Below, in pieces: positions 21,101 through 26,300 of a stretch of DNA of 64,000 nt. The translations under genes were made by a program, and so were the position numbers. The notes beneath the pieces were generated by a model. It was not told the DNA's origin. It was given only the letters and a program-made list of their open reading frames with translations, and ran no database searches. This DNA comes from Tethya wilhelma (Eukaryota; Porifera; Demospongiae; Tethyida; Tethyidae), in assembly GCA_964030475.1 (NCBI GenBank), contig CAXIPT010000011.1, forward strand, positions 601,673 through 665,672, written 5' to 3'. Each line of letters begins with the position of its first letter. Position 1 is the stretch's first letter.

Positions 21101-23372
21101 TGGCGGCATGCTGACATCCGACATGTTCACAGATGTTGTCGTGATCCAACTCTCACCGGTGGATCTCAATAGTATCAAGGCTACCTCCTTTGCCAAATCC
21201 AGCACAGATACCTACCTCACTATCGAACCTTCAACCCTTACTGATCTTTCTCCATCTTTGAATCGTGTTGAAATGCGTACAATCTTAGTTGACTCTTATG
21301 AAGGTGATTCAATCCCACCACAGCTCCTAAGCTACCATCTTGACTTGAGTACAAACGCCCTGATATTTACTTTTGACGAACCTGTCAGTGAATCAGACAT
21401 CACTCTTGGTGGAATTTCATTCAGTTCAACTGCAGCTGGAAGCAACATCTACAGTCTTACGGGCGGTACTGTGACCTCCACTCAACAGAGAACAATTGTC
21501 AACATTGCCTTCAACTCTGCTGATCTCATTGCCATCAAGTACGGCGGTACATTGGCTACTTTCTCTGGCGATACCTTCCTCTCCATTACAGCCAACACCG
21601 TCCGCGATACTTCGGCACTTCCTCTAGCTGAAATCCCTTACAGCCAAGGACAAGCTGTGCCTCCGAACAGATACACTGAAGATAGGACTATCCTAGAACT
21701 AGATGCCTTCACACTTGACATCCTCACTGGCCGAATAATCCTCACATTCAACGATGTTGTCAATGCCAGCACTTTCAACCCAAGAGAACTCAGTCTTGCA
21801 GCTTCAGCAAGCGGGACCATCCCTCTGTCTCTTATTGATGCAAGCACATCTAGTCCAGATGGTCTGAGCATTGTTGTCAACCTTCCAACTTTTGTGATCA
21901 GTACTCTCATTGCAACACCCGGCATTGCTACATCAGTGCAGAACACCTTCCTTCAATATGACAACACACTTATTAGAAGCTATGACGGTCAAGCTATTGT
22001 TGGAGTTGGATCTGGAAATCTTCCAATGGCTTCTGAGTTTATTGGTGGAGGTGGAAATGGAAGTCAACTAACATCTTTCACACTGGACATGAACACTGGA
22101 GTACTTGTGATGCAGTTCAGCCAAGCTGTGGATGCCTCTACATACAACCCAGGTTCTGTTAGAATCCAAGATGCTGTCGGACAAGCTTCTGTTTCGCTGA
22201 CAGGTGGAACTACTGTGTCTGGCCGAAGTGGTTTCCAAGTCACTGTTACACTCACTGAAGACGATCTGAATGCACTCAAAGCTGAAGAAGGAGTTGCTCT
22301 CTCTCAAAGAAATACCTACATCTTCCTGGAGCCAGACAGTTTCCGTGACAACCAAGGTGACAACACTTCGACGCCCGAACCAGTTCAAGCTGAGTCTCTT
22401 GAACCTGATGTTGTCTCCCCAACTCTTGACGGTTTCACTCTGAACATAGACAGTGGAGAACTTGAGCTCTCTTTCTCTGAAACTGTGCTAGCCAGTTCAA
22501 TAGTTCCACCTGAAGCTACCATACACAGCACGATGGACATCAATGCTCCAAACGTGCTTGCAAGAACTTTAACTGGTGGTGCTATAACTTCTGGCAATGC
22601 AAAAACCATTGTTTTCCAACTGAGGAATGATGACTTGAATGCATTGAAGGCTGAATCTTTGTTTGCAAATACACAGATAGATACTTTCCTCACAATAACA
22701 GAATTCTTTGCAACTGATGCTTTTGGAAACAGAGTAATAGTACCTGCCACAGCTCTCATGGCAAGCATGGTACTCCCAGATGCCTCTCCACCAGAACTAA
22801 CTTCATTCACTCTCGATCTCAACAACAACACTATCGTTCTTACCTTTTCTGAAGTCATTTCCACTGTTACACTGAGTGGATTCTCGATCCAGAATGCCGA
22901 GAACAACCCAACTGCTAGTCGCTCTCTCGCCAATTCGATGGTGATCTCCACCGGGGTGACAGATGTGGTTACTATTGAGATCCTCCCTGACGATCTTTAT
23001 CCAATCCAACAGGACGTCACGCTCGGAACAAACATTGGCAATACGTTCATCAGCATTAATCCAATGTCGGTGTTTGACAATGCCTCTCCTCAGAGAAGTT
23101 TGATCGGTATTCCATCCAACATGGCATTCCGAGCCTCCAATGTCATCCCAGACACCACCAGCCCATTGCTGGAGTCATTTTCTCTGACTCTATCCAACGG
23201 AATCATTATGCTTACCTTCAATGAAGTTGTGAACGTGAGTGCCTTCGATCTCGAACAGTTTGTCTTCCAAAGTGCAGCCTTCTCTGCCAACGAGTCTGTT
23301 GTCCTTAGCAACAACAGTACTGTCCCAAACACCAATGATGCTGTGATCCAACTAACCCTCAAATCGAGATGA
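3..23372 (+). CDS. Giant tandem Ig-like repeat protein, upstream segment (partial 5')
   Basis: The frame is already open at the first bases of the window, mid-unit, so the true start lies upstream. The TTG at 60 sits inside a conserved N-T-Y-L-S type strand and is not a plausible initiator. This segment encodes about 7,790 residues: the end of one unit, 62 complete units (from 156), and most of the unit starting at 23151. A unit runs as follows: D-x-T-P-P hinge (residues 1-10), hairpin L-D-L-N-x-G-x-L-x-L-T-F-S-E (11-25), V-N-x-S-x-F (26-32), I-T-L-Q (37-41), Y-T-L-T-G-G (51-56), V-x-I-x-L-x-x-x-D-L-N-x-I-K (67-80), N-T-Y-L-S (91-95), D-x-x-G-N (103-107). No signal peptide or membrane segment is visible. 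A structural or adhesive extracellular role is inferred from sequons and cysteine pairs. The TGA at 23370-23372 interrupts a normal unit and is read here as a one-base frameshift, not a real C-terminus. Confidence 0.93.
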   Translation, partial: DFEGIKLNRNLGSSGTNSYLSLAAGSLQDIAENTIDEVPTTAAKQVVTFIPDSTPPSLTGFDLDMDNGELTLTFNDIVNRDSLQPTRISLLGSESANASDTYQLTAGTTNSSDGFIIVVQISSNDLNGIKSNTMVATDGNTTFISITAELIADLADQAVRRTVRPVDEYTQDTTEPELQGFTLNVDDGTLTLSFSEAIEPDSFNVTEIRLQDQVDFNSVADFFLTGGNITTMNNNVDFIITFNEADLNRIKQSLSLGTSENNTFISLSSATARDFSNNQIVMIPFTNAFPATGHEVDMTPPVIEAFSLNIDSGELMITFSETVQGSRLMINRLILQSAPFSVPTEIYQLTSGTHTTSNDPVVNVTLSETDLNNIKSIAGLAISNTTTYLRNEMAAIEDTNGIDIETLLNGMALPVSVFITDSSPPMLTGFRLDLNDTLASLILTFSETVLHSTLNTSGITLLNSNDGLATTIINITGGMVQSLEGPVVTLQLDEEDSNAIKFARDLGTSRTNTFITIANASILDREGNALTSSGDAIAGSVTPDQVSPNLLDFFFDLNQGLLQLTFDEVVDSESFNFSHFTLVSPFSPGSNLVLTGGNVRPFSSSVVSVELTRADVNSIKLNDNLCTVSGNCRLSIATGGVTDIAGNVADEIDPTNPLSSSRPIVGDTEPPILESFDVYNDNSSDPRFRIVLHFSEPVEVLRGDVTLIELLATNISQSDPAYNLTTSAIITTANSPDVVIEIDEDDLEMLLTNPPILQSTDSTYIQIYGGAFRDLLGSSLLTTDVVQVTILDGDFTPPRLDEWILDFDEGMVVLTFSESVNVSTAIPENVILQNSEARGTEFFRLPAMAEVNSGPTDNIVQLTMNQTIIDMILNLEIGVTPDQTYITFDLAFILDLATIRSSAIPAANGVRGAIIPDTTPTSLVDFRFQFNPALVILEFTKTINSSTFDPTFITIQGSAGRNSPSYTLTGGSYPMTDTNTVMLQLTEFDRNNIQAIENLADSQANTYVSFPSFLVSGLNGLTTAPVSPANAFQATQFGTDLVDPFLSGFDLDLDEGTITFTFSETINVSSLSLQSITLQDGMTVFSDSLQLSGGTYTFEDTSLLVITLTESDFDYLRNSSLCDVESTCYISYENTTAVDTANNTLLPRSDSMGLRVSNLTLDETGPELVEFVEFDLNTMQVTLLFNEPVDVTSFEISSFRLQSLFAEPLANYTPNATISLAVQGRQVIFQLSDFDLNELKDQYFLCNLRSNCYAWVLPSLITDIAGNDLSNTSNAEPGRIVSRLIRDNQPANINSFTLDLNSNELTLSFDEPITASTLRATAITIQASENETNSTLRYQLTGGSTASENGRVIVIDLTAEDANELKRRPFATEEMDTFMSVNADVIQDRAFRPNPTTPIPINAALPSVYIGDSEGPVITTFSLDLITDILSITFDEPILVSSLNATLFSISSALNSTIDIPLSGGEFVAPGNTDGVTVLTIRLADQDVQLLKLDTMDIFVEFDTNEVLLSVSANAVQDFAENFNEEQSGIGADTITEDTSQATVVSFSLDMNIGVLNITFDDVIDASSFHPYAITLQSAMLSDPNLRYTLTDSTAVDIDSQQITINLSAQDRIGVSEIVGLATERNNTYLAMRADAFNDYAGRDVIAVTDGNALLATNYVADFEGLMLVNASLDLDAGILELTFNDTVNISTFILQDLSIQSSPDQPVAVFMLNNGSISRSSDALSIRIVLDIDDLNQLKFDIDIGTSENNTYINIAEDAVLDLADNGLDAAIRQVDVFIPDLTPPEIDSFLFDLNIGLLTLTFSETVNGSTFNPNGLSLQNSQLSNAVGIQVSGGSITVVSLTTITLLLPASDFDSVQLLTDLGTTEFNTYLAATNETIFDTSGNALQPINTSFALQASRVAGDETSPELLTFDLDIDSGILSLNFSEVVDGDTLNITSFEILNSQTPTQRYRLTLLETTPLSNTTIDVQLSAVDLNNLKQNTQLAVSPSTTHLSINRFAIADTSGNRVMPISTSNALFVTLFTNDTTPPTLVDFVLDLNASTILFTFSEIVVASSFDTSQIRLVSDATTTPAQMYMLQSTPRPITDAVVVTVSLSVEDGDQIKLINGLGTSRADTYVSLPADVIVDFNGNSFEALTPPRQALNVVEDATPPVVVSFVLDVNTGTLSIQFSEPVSLPSISIDSFTLNSDISSSAVTLSSSTVNTTTNSSLIVIDLSRDDLNNIKFFTDLGTERNNTYLRFIASAIQDIAGNAIVEVLPPGIRALQVVDDTTGPELTAFTFNLNEGLLVMTFDEIVDVFTAQSSAFELLNAPNGTQSVRLVNGMTSSDNRTVLTIRLSDSDLNDVKAFRNLATSTANTFLTIESTGIQDVRSNEVMAIFSTDPQIAAEFVNDTTPPRLLQFLINIDTGNLTLSFTETVNVMDTLNASELIFQNEASRNPATTVRLSQSTILPAVDSSVVYLSLDQNDVNQLFTNNLCLNESECYLSFSGNFVSDMSGNEIVATTERVNQLVIDPNPPRLSQFQELDLDAGTLTLRFTKTVRVEPFTPQNITLSHTSALEPNTQLHTLTGGTIINALGPVITIELDNDDLNAIKANSFLCIISATCFIRYTEGIVQDLARNGVVAEPFGTTSLMVIPQTVIPDSTGPSVTGFDLDLDANTLVIEFDEPVRTIVSSAITIQDAFNATLSHTLQLVAATVMDTQVTIPLSTLDANTLKATDGLATEMNTTFITYTADLARDLGSGNPGSTGEPAIPAVDGVNPVPVSTFRGDATPPEFSAFTSFDLNFGILVITFDEPVDTQTVVFENFTLLESDTDTNGIQLTPSTVDYAAITTVRTSIMITLSLGDLESVKRRTTLGTQPSNTYLSVARGAIQDTSENTLNMTNIFEVITLLPDRTSPNLEFFNFDLDTGLLTLRFDDIVDASTITYTAISFQNRLNGPTSSHTLTTGPSLVTISNEIEFNIVRMDLDEIRGIMDLATNENDTFLNIISTAIQDLAGLNVNSRTLRVTNFTGDDSSPELLAFNLDVGMGVLVLEFSEAVNVSTLEVTQIVLQSGPTANTSDHRLRLSGGSLQPNTTAAVVNVILIQSDADAIRSEPGFGDSNTTYLAISAGAVTDPSGNPLIGIPENEAQNVSMAIIDQTAPELLGYSLDLNTGLLSISFDEVVDSMNVNEAGFTLSDNNVPPTSYSLRSSSVDININQTIISAFNITLSDQDLNSIKSLATLGNTRDDTYLIISRGAVLDAVGNPIEATSPVRALSVEPDATRPEFVNFELNLDTNELTLTFSEALNVSSIQQSEIVLLNTPSINTATASYALNTSTPEDVVSNMLTFSLSEEDLDTIKINEELGNDQTDTFIYFTEALGSDYAENSVLPIRNTSARQANLVTLDNTPPSLQSFSLDQNRGILDLSFNEPINVTSINYGAITFFAGPSSAERVTLTSGETTPPNSRQFSITLTPSDLDAIKINPFIGISPGTTYIAIAMGAFLDVSGNPINTIPISAPQIAQDTVPDLTPPTLVEFDFKMDNGVLPLYIVLYFDEAVDPSTLDLSALTLAPTADNSSNSITLNGNDIVTNTESPTIRINIIRINDIRDIPPLGQEVNSTYLFANSSLVNDVSNNVYESTGEPLTVGNFTADLIRPDLSSFSFDLNQGVLILTFSEEILLSSYNSSALRLLSNRSLDGQVLLPTDADVSRPMVNELRLMFTEDELNNLKAMLMIGTYANDTFVSIYDGVVTDPAENLALGIPPTEAIPARTFIPDTTPPRLMNYTLSLDTAEISLSFSETVNAGSFNPRELTLQNAESNPTATYPLTGGTVLLIDGPLLRLSLSEQDINSIRSADNLATSMDNVFLSLTRDAVLDTSDNRVEAIPRSAGLPAFAFNLDFSNPNLLAFDFNLDEGEIILSFDEFVNISTFQISELTLQDGFFATNANYTLTTPRNIEIEGRAVTISLAEADLNAIKLLPVCTNMYDCYLIYTNNTILDSAGLALIGRQDGNALNVSTFIADMTSPRLISFTSLNLETGIILLSFTEAINISTLEPDQIRLQSLFEDPLRFYNLSGGEATVNSDATIVTISLNAQDLNFLKRDDLLCTFRSTCYFSATENFLSDTSGNNFSATIQQAPGFIVGDLIDDEAGPVLVGYDLNFNTEQLVLHFDEPVDVNTLRLESISFQSAQNSSEADSSYTLTGGEILSGNVEDIVIRLSQDDLNAIKLLNATDSANTTYLTALADFVRDTAYSPNSAIAIPPDSGLQVAIYTGDATEPQLLGYTINLRTEEISLTFDEPVLVDFFNVSGLLLHSDAMQAGNVRRLTDGELLNPNNDFAARIINIALSREDIAAVKLDENFGTSVNNTYLTIEAGSVLDTAMNENNETLDFIVTSIEEATAITFSRLLEYTLDLNTGHLLLTFSDVVNVSTQYPQALRLQSRRTASALQTFTLSADSQSDSPDGHIVDITLSPLDVLSINSIAGLAGNINNTYIIMRADYIDDYRGNDILPITDGRALQAAIFRGDDSPPDLLEAILDLNVGALNLSFTDAVSVSEVVLNGITLQSEENVTMSDAVTIPLTAARSIGVSQDGRTIVIYFIVDDLFELQTQENIGTSVNNTFISLSSGAVQDFFGNTIDEVEGFSVARIVPDGSGPMLTSFSLDLDSGLLNLTFSETINATTFNATGFVLQSTQASDAVSYQLTSGIPSSNNFFVSVELETVDLNEIKLLRDLANSENDTYITVASTAVEDLSGNQAVAILSSSALQASEVIGDFSSPELISFTLDLDRGLLGLTFSEVIISSLLDSTQITLQNAERVALVTENITLDAVPVLQDDSDSVNVTLTANDLNFIKAATSFGDSENNTFISLTVNTTTDLAGNSILAIPITSALRASLVIPDRDPPVITNFTLDLGSAILSLTFSETVNAFTLNATLITLQNDPLAPTDSYTLTTSGISSTIENVESVDIQISVPDLNAIKVRSLGSSPSDTFLLPGTGTIADIAGNFLEQPTIALQAFDVLPDTAPPELRGFTLDLNASQLILTFNEAVDITSIDVTGFTIVPEQGTIDPARTLTLSGGNVSNNFFGDEITISLLMDDIIFLKGTPGVGETVNNTFLTIVEGSINDTSGFQIAEIELANAQPASEIIPDETSSILLEYSLDVNSGVLVLTFDEPIDPLSIQGHYIIILDSNNETVQANTVTLQPSTTANAVLNVLTITLMPQDLDGIKPLVNQSIFLRLLSGAVMDVFGNAIQTIPISEALSPSNITFDSTPPELVMFFIDLTNATLDLFFDEATDLTTVDLNQFTLQNVNRTASVSFSPSGGIVTLHPTVTSALRVNISTPDLNEIYRLDLCTNSSNCFAIYTEALVMDYAGLNVVSRDESNVLPVSQFNPDEVIPVLEEFLLFDLDTGLLTLSFSETIRASSINFVGVRLQSFSDNPSRFLDLSGGTTTSENGLTIIVQLTPDDFSALKLDNRLCTDFTNCYINLPNGTFLDMAENPTQRAVNRAFRFLFDVSGPILDEFNLDLNTGRMLLIFNEPVEPNTRDFTAITLQDAQQSNVQYTLSGGTIVNSMRGRMIEFILDQDDLAAIKSMDNLATGPSDTYITFTSDLIEDVNNLANLPLVDGVNATRVAAYTADMLEANLQTFRNLDLDAGTIQLEFDEPVDITAIQYDQFVLQNTQNGGDIMVALDGGEASYGTDRTIIIIQLSPQNIVDVKANDGIGSNRGNTFISAGSMAITDLAGNDLVPILATNALQVSIDPLPDISSPALIAFSLDMDLGVMSLTFDDVMRVSSFTPASITLQNNSTVSDPASQYRLTGGDRITSQDGYEVAFNLSQTDFEALQANPDLATFENDTYLSALMTTISAVNMFPLIAVPANDALRVTEYIPDETNPFITAFTIDINSGELILTFSEVVNTSTLDPTQLTVQNSRNITGDFIILSDGIVTPSTPSSTITIELVFDDLEAIKIMMNLAVNETTTYLAATNETVFDMVGLPLVEIPTEMAMLASLHLEDQQPPMLTNFSLDLNSGLLSLTFDETVLVDSLQTGRITIQNEETTPTTSYQLFGGGVVAGSTDGPVITILLSAFDQNRLNADQTVARNDQNTYVSLQTGAVMDTNNVPSAEVPVNAALRVGEFFLDGTRPILLGFDFDLNTGTLVLYFNELVIPSSFNSSFFTIQSENSTSPTASYTLSSGNTPTATTDNDTLIIPLIDEDLNAIKIDFNLSTSPNNTYLSVRSGAVTDVFLNPLEPISQADAIQVTDYTPDDTNPTLAMISLDLNTGVFVFSVSEPIDIDSFNISQVTITNSATNPTVSYVLTDGVLSINGTTLTVSLSDEDISFLNRNSSIATNRGNTFIVATPFLLRDGAGNLFAGIPADMPEQVDAIEEDTTPPSLLSFSYVAPGDRGGVVLVLEFSEVIDPSTLNVTSITLQDAANVTQAVQTFSLTDGAYATQDASILNVNVTDDDYNSILNLLPLGTSINTTFLSIGSGAVTDVVGRPLVEISREAALQASVYSVDLIAPEVFGFTYDLDAGALVITFSEIVNPDSVNITQFTLQSSSNSSAISYTLSDGSATSDGLRLIISLSGTDLDEINRNPDLATSENNTYLSLTSFAIQDASNNMVVAVLSTNALPVDEYIDDETGPVLVFFELNLDMQTLTLSFSETLNVSSLDPTAILLQNAQFNATQRFNLTGGFYRMVDSSYIRVNLTDEDYHTLQTLTDLGSSSNDTYISFSSNFVTDFYGNAILDLSPDEALGARTVGGDTMNPALIGFDFDANAGVLVLSFDEVVEISSFQPAALTLQNAMTAATSTYQLSTNSTIVSPISDVVSIQLSDSDLNNLKVSAICLEQSSCFISFTSSLITDTFMNTLIPRIASNGLEVTNHTRDTVPPRLLRFVSFDLNLAQFTLEFSEAVNTSNLDLSGITLQSFIENPVDTLVLSSGTSTENAAVITISLMTQDAINLKQNPFLCGRRGTCYIRIQSIAITDMSGNAVVTIPDGESRLAEGFSGDDISPILDNFDLNIDTGVLTLSFNEIVDTRSFRPSGLVIQSAASVTSPSNMYRLTGGMLTSDMFTDVVVIQLSPVDLNSIKATSFAKSSTDTYLTIEPSTLTDLSPSLNRVEMRTILVDSYEGDSIPPQLLSYHLDLSTNALIFTFDEPVSESDITLGGISFSSTAAGSNIYSLTGGTVTSTQQRTIVNIAFNSADLIAIKYGGTLATFSGDTFLSITANTVRDTSALPLAEIPYSQGQAVPPNRYTEDRTILELDAFTLDILTGRIILTFNDVVNASTFNPRELSLAASASGTIPLSLIDASTSSPDGLSIVVNLPTFVISTLIATPGIATSVQNTFLQYDNTLIRSYDGQAIVGVGSGNLPMASEFIGGGGNGSQLTSFTLDMNTGVLVMQFSQAVDASTYNPGSVRIQDAVGQASVSLTGGTTVSGRSGFQVTVTLTEDDLNALKAEEGVALSQRNTYIFLEPDSFRDNQGDNTSTPEPVQAESLEPDVVSPTLDGFTLNIDSGELELSFSETVLASSIVPPEATIHSTMDINAPNVLARTLTGGAITSGNAKTIVFQLRNDDLNALKAESLFANTQIDTFLTITEFFATDAFGNRVIVPATALMASMVLPDASPPELTSFTLDLNNNTIVLTFSEVISTVTLSGFSIQNAENNPTASRSLANSMVISTGVTDVVTIEILPDDLYPIQQDVTLGTNIGNTFISINPMSVFDNASPQRSLIGIPSNMAFRASNVIPDTTSPLLESFSLTLSNGIIMLTFNEVVNVSAFDLEQFVFQSAAFSANESVVLSNNSTVPNTNDAVIQLTLKSR
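1632..2000 (+). repeat. Unit U5: out-of-register C-x5-C unit
   Basis: This unit (D-Q-V-S-P hinge) carries C-T-V-S-G-N-C where most units have L-A-T-S-x-x-N-T, the same cysteine motif as A and B units. It stands alone, four units before the next A unit. The corresponding unit in the other super-repeats has no such pair. It may have gained the motif by gene conversion or independently. Confidence 0.8.
3120..7175 (+). repeat. Super-repeat SR1, 11-unit block a (U9-U19)
   Basis: Unit starts: 3120 (A1), 3486 (B1), 3861, 4236, 4614, 4986, 5346, 5715, 6081, 6447, 6810. A1 has C-D-V-E-S-T-C and B1 has C-N-L-R-S-N-C in place of the usual L-A-T-S segment, predicted to form a local disulfide. B1 also shows the extra residue in strand A (F-V-E-F-D-L-N) and the L-Q-S-L-F-A-E-P-L signature. 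The unit at 4614 is the register-4 marker, with A-G-R-D-V-I-A-V-T-D-G-N-A-L near its end. The unit at 4236 has a weak L-L-S-V strand but keeps the family length. Confidence 0.88.
7176..11630 (+). repeat. Super-repeat SR1, 12-unit block b (U20-U31)
   Basis: Unit starts: 7176 (A2), 7539 (B2), 7926, 8307, 8679, 9036, 9411, 9780, 10155, 10521, 10893, 11262. A2 has C-L-N-E-S-E-C and B2 has C-I-I-S-A-T-C. The unit at 7926 is the register-13 class and ends V-D-G-V-N-P. The unit at 8307 is register 14, with one extra strand-A residue (F-T-S-F-D-L-N). The unit at 10521 is the register-20 insertion class (M-D-N-G-V-L-P-L-Y-I-V-L-Y-F). Its later segment I-P-P-L-G-Q-E-V-N-S-T-Y-L also recurs in this register. 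Confidence 0.88.
11631..15725 (+). repeat. Super-repeat SR2, 11-unit block a (U32-U42)
   Basis: Unit starts: 11631 (A1), 11997 (B1), 12375, 12753, 13131, 13506, 13881, 14247, 14622, 14988, 15366. A1 has C-T-N-M-Y-D-C and B1 has C-T-F-R-S-T-C with the signature L-Q-S-L-F-E-D-P-L. B1 is clearly the counterpart of the unit at 3486. The unit at 13131 is the register-4 marker (I-T-D-G-R-A-L) and is odd in lacking the D-x-x-x-P hinge. The sequence there is A-I-T-F-S-R-L-L-E-Y. Confidence 0.88.
15726..20198 (+). repeat. Super-repeat SR2, 12-unit block b (U43-U54)
   Basis: Unit starts: 15726 (A2), 16098 (B2), 16458, 16830, 17208, 17586, 17958, 18333, 18711, 19077, 19464, 19830. A2 has C-T-N-S-S-N-C and B2 has C-T-D-F-T-N-C. 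The unit at 16458 ends V-D-G-V-N-A (register 13). The unit at 16830 has the extra strand-A residue (F-R-N-L-D-L-D, register 14). The unit at 19077 is the register-20 insertion class, here V-A-P-G-D-R-G-G-V-V-L-V-L-E-F. Confidence 0.88.
22044..22064 (+). other. Glycine-rich inter-unit linker G-G-G-G-N-G-S
   Basis: Between the units starting at 21681 and 22050, the normal D-x-T-P-P hinge is replaced by a run reading G-G-G-G-N-G-S before Q-L-T-S-F. The conserved proline that should stiffen the junction is absent. This joint may be more flexible than the others. The reading frame and the flanking strands are normal. Confidence 0.75.
23356..23372. other. Single-base frameshift joining the two coding segments
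   Basis: The upstream frame ends at TGA 23370-23372. The downstream frame has a TAA at 23353-23355. The change of frame must therefore lie within these 17 bases. The unit holding it (23151-23517) is 367 bases long, not a multiple of three, and one base above a normal 366. Dropping one A of AAA at 23361-23363 gives L-N-R-D-D-F-D-Q-I, which fits the family pattern L-x-x-x-D-L-N-x-I. Skipping the T of the TGA gives L-K-S-R-D-F-D-Q-I, which fits almost as well. It may be a sequencing or assembly error, a recent inactivating mutation, or (least likely) programmed +1 frameshifting. The TGA is followed by C, a known leaky stop context. Confidence 0.9.
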
Positions 23373-26300
23373 CTTTGACCAGATTCAAACCAACATGGAC
23401 CTGGGTACAAACATGGACAACTCTTTCATCAACCTGACTTTTGGTGCTGTGCATGACATGAGTGGAAATCCAAATACAGCTTCCCACCAAGCTGCTCAAG
23501 CCAATGCTGTTACTCCCGACAGTTCAATTCCAGTACTGAACTCGTTTGAAGTGCACATGGACAGTGGAACTCTCATTCTGTCCTATTCAGAAGCCGTGAA
23601 TGTCGATATGTTCACAGTTAGTGGAATAATCCTCTATACCAGCAATACACCACCACCAATGTATCGACTTTCAGATGCCAGCATGGTCGTCAGTCCAAGT
23701 GGTAGCACTGTGGTCGTTGATTTCAATGGAGACATCAACCCTCTGCGAGAAATGATGATGTCATTTGGCTCATCTCTCGCTAATACCTTTATCACCATTG
23801 ATGCTGGTACGGCACTAGATTTTACCGGAAATGCTGCTGTTGCTATGCCAACTCCAACACAACCTGATCCTCAATTCTTCATTCCAGACACAGTCGGTCC
23901 AGTGCTAAATTCGTTCGAGCTTGACTTAAATATTGGCGAGTTACGACTCAACTTTGCTGAGACGATTGTTGAAGGGTCTTTCAACCAGACGGGTATAATG
24001 CTTCAAAATGCAAGAAGAGATGCAATCGAGTTTGTAGCTCTCACCTCAGCTGTTACCATTACTCGACAAAACTTTGCCACTGTCCTCATTTCACTGACCA
24101 CCCGTGAAATAGATGAGCTGAACACTAGACCTGAACTTGCAACTGGAGAGGATGATACCTTTCTTTCTCTGATGCCTCACACTGTTGAAGATGTCATTGG
24201 AAATCTCGCACCAGAAATCTCTATCGAAAATGCTCAACAAGTGTCAGTCTTTGTTAGGGACGAGATTCGACCAAATATCACGGTATTTGAAATGGATCTC
24301 AACAACTATACTGTAACATTCATGCTGGATGAAGTCCCAGACTCAAGATCAGTAAACATGAGCTTCCTGAGTGTGCAGAGTGCAAGAATGCCAACTGCAG
24401 CGATGTTTAGATTCAGTGGACACGAATCAGCTCGTATCATTGGTAGAGCTGTGATTATAACACTAACACAAGAAGATGTTGATGAACTAAATGCGCTAGA
24501 CATTTGTACCATGAGAGGTGACTGTTTTGCAGTTGTTGAAAGTGAATTTATCACTGATGCAGCAGGCAATATGGTCTTCCCATCCCAGCCACTACTTGCT
24601 ATGAACTTCACAACGGACATCCAGCCACCAGTTTTTGAACAATTTGTTCTAATGGACATTGATTCGGGCATCATGGTACTCCAGTTCTCAGAGACCATTG
24701 ATATAGACACCGTCCAACTTGACACGCTACAACTGCAGAGTGAATTTATGGGAGGTGGTGCCAACTTTAGATCTCTGAGTCTGAATGGTGGTACCATCCT
24801 AAGTGGAAGTAGCAGTGAACTTGAAATCCAACTTCTCCAGAGTGACCTGAATGCTATCAAGCGAGACGGCCTGCTCTGTACAAGAAATGTTTTCTGTTAT
24901 GTCCGCTTCCCTAGTACCTTTGGTTCCGATGCTTTTGGCAATCCCCTACCAGCTGTAACTGATACCACTTCTTCCGACTTCACGCATTATCCACTGCTCT
25001 TTTTGGAGGACACAACAGGGCCTATTTTGGAGTCATTCAACCTCGATTTGGAGAGTGGAATCATAGAGCTGTCGTTCAATGAGCTCTTCCAATCTCTGGA
25101 CGTCACTCAGATCACGCTTCAAGATGGACCTTTTGCTAACACATCTTTCACACTCACTGGAGGCACTGTACTATCAGCTAACGATACAGGAGTGTCCATT
25201 GAACTAGAACCATCTGATGTTCTCCTCATCAAAGGAGATCCCCTTCTAGCTACTCGAGCTTCTACAACTTACCTTACCAATACTCCAACGCTTGCAACTG
25301 ATGTCTTCAATCGCAGAGCTGAGGCAAGAGTGGATGGAGATAATGCTCTCTTGGTGAACAATTTTGTCGACGATATCACTCCTCCAACATTTGACAGGTT
25401 TTTGTTGTTCAACAGAGATACAGTCCAACTTAGCATCTTGTTCTCAGAGCCTATTGACGTAACCAGAGTAAACTACTCTCTGATTACTTTGCAGTCCACT
25501 CAAAATGGTGTCAATTCTGTCTCTCTTGAGCTCTCTCCCGGTAATGCTGTTCTCGATGTTGATACTAACCCTAATGTACTGACAATAACACTCTCACTCA
25601 ATGACCAATTTACTCTCAAACAGCCACCAGTACTGATGCTAGCTCTAAACAGACCAACAACTTTCCTTGCTTTTGAACGGGGAGCATTTGCAGACACTGC
25701 AGGAAATTTGGCAGATGGTGTGCCAACTACATCTGCTGAGCAGCCTCTTCAGTTCATTGATGATACAACTGCCCCAAGACTAGCTGGTTTTGAACTAAAC
25801 ATGGAAGATTCTCTGCTCTTGCTCACGTATGACGATATCATCAGACCAACTGTCTATAATCCGCTGGGTATCACCTTCCAGAATACAGCACAGCTACCAA
25901 CAACTGTCTACACAATTACTGGAGGTGTTACTACTTCTACTGAGGCACTTGGCTTTGTCATCAATGCTACGATTACTCCATCTGACCTACTGCAGTTGAA
26001 ATACCTCACTGAAATTGCTACAGCTCTCACCAACACATTCATTGGTGCCGATACAACTGTCACACAAAGTGCAGCTGGTAATGCTGTTGTAGCGACCGTT
26101 TCGCCAGCCATTCAAGCAACCAACTTTATAAGAGATGAAACTCCACCTTCCATCACTTCATTTGGTCTGAATCTGACTTCAGAGATTCTCACAGTCGTAT
26201 CTGATGAGCCTCTTGATCCAACCTCCTTCGATCCTTCTGGTGTCACACTTCAGAACTTCCCCAACAACACTGGCGTGAATATTATGAGTGTCACGCTCTC

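Larger units (their letters stand above)
20199..24258 (+). repeat. Super-repeat SR3, 11-unit block a (U55-U65), contains the frameshift
   Basis: Unit starts: 20199 (A1), 20568 (B1), 20937, 21306, 21681, 22050, 22407, 22779, 23151, 23518, 23887. A1 has C-L-E-Q-S-S-C and B1 has C-G-R-R-G-T-C. The unit at 21681 is the register-4 counterpart, but its D-G motif has drifted to G-S-G-N-L. The next junction (22044-22064) has a glycine-rich linker. The unit at 23151 holds the one-base frameshift. The unit at 23518 has a shortened D-L-N-x-I-K region (F-N-G-D-I-N-P-L). Confidence 0.87.

Noticed and set aside
23373..23520. A second, separate gene beginning after the TGA at 23370.
   Set aside because: The sequence after the stop is the second half of the same unit and the 23-unit register continues unbroken, so this is a frameshift and not a gene boundary.
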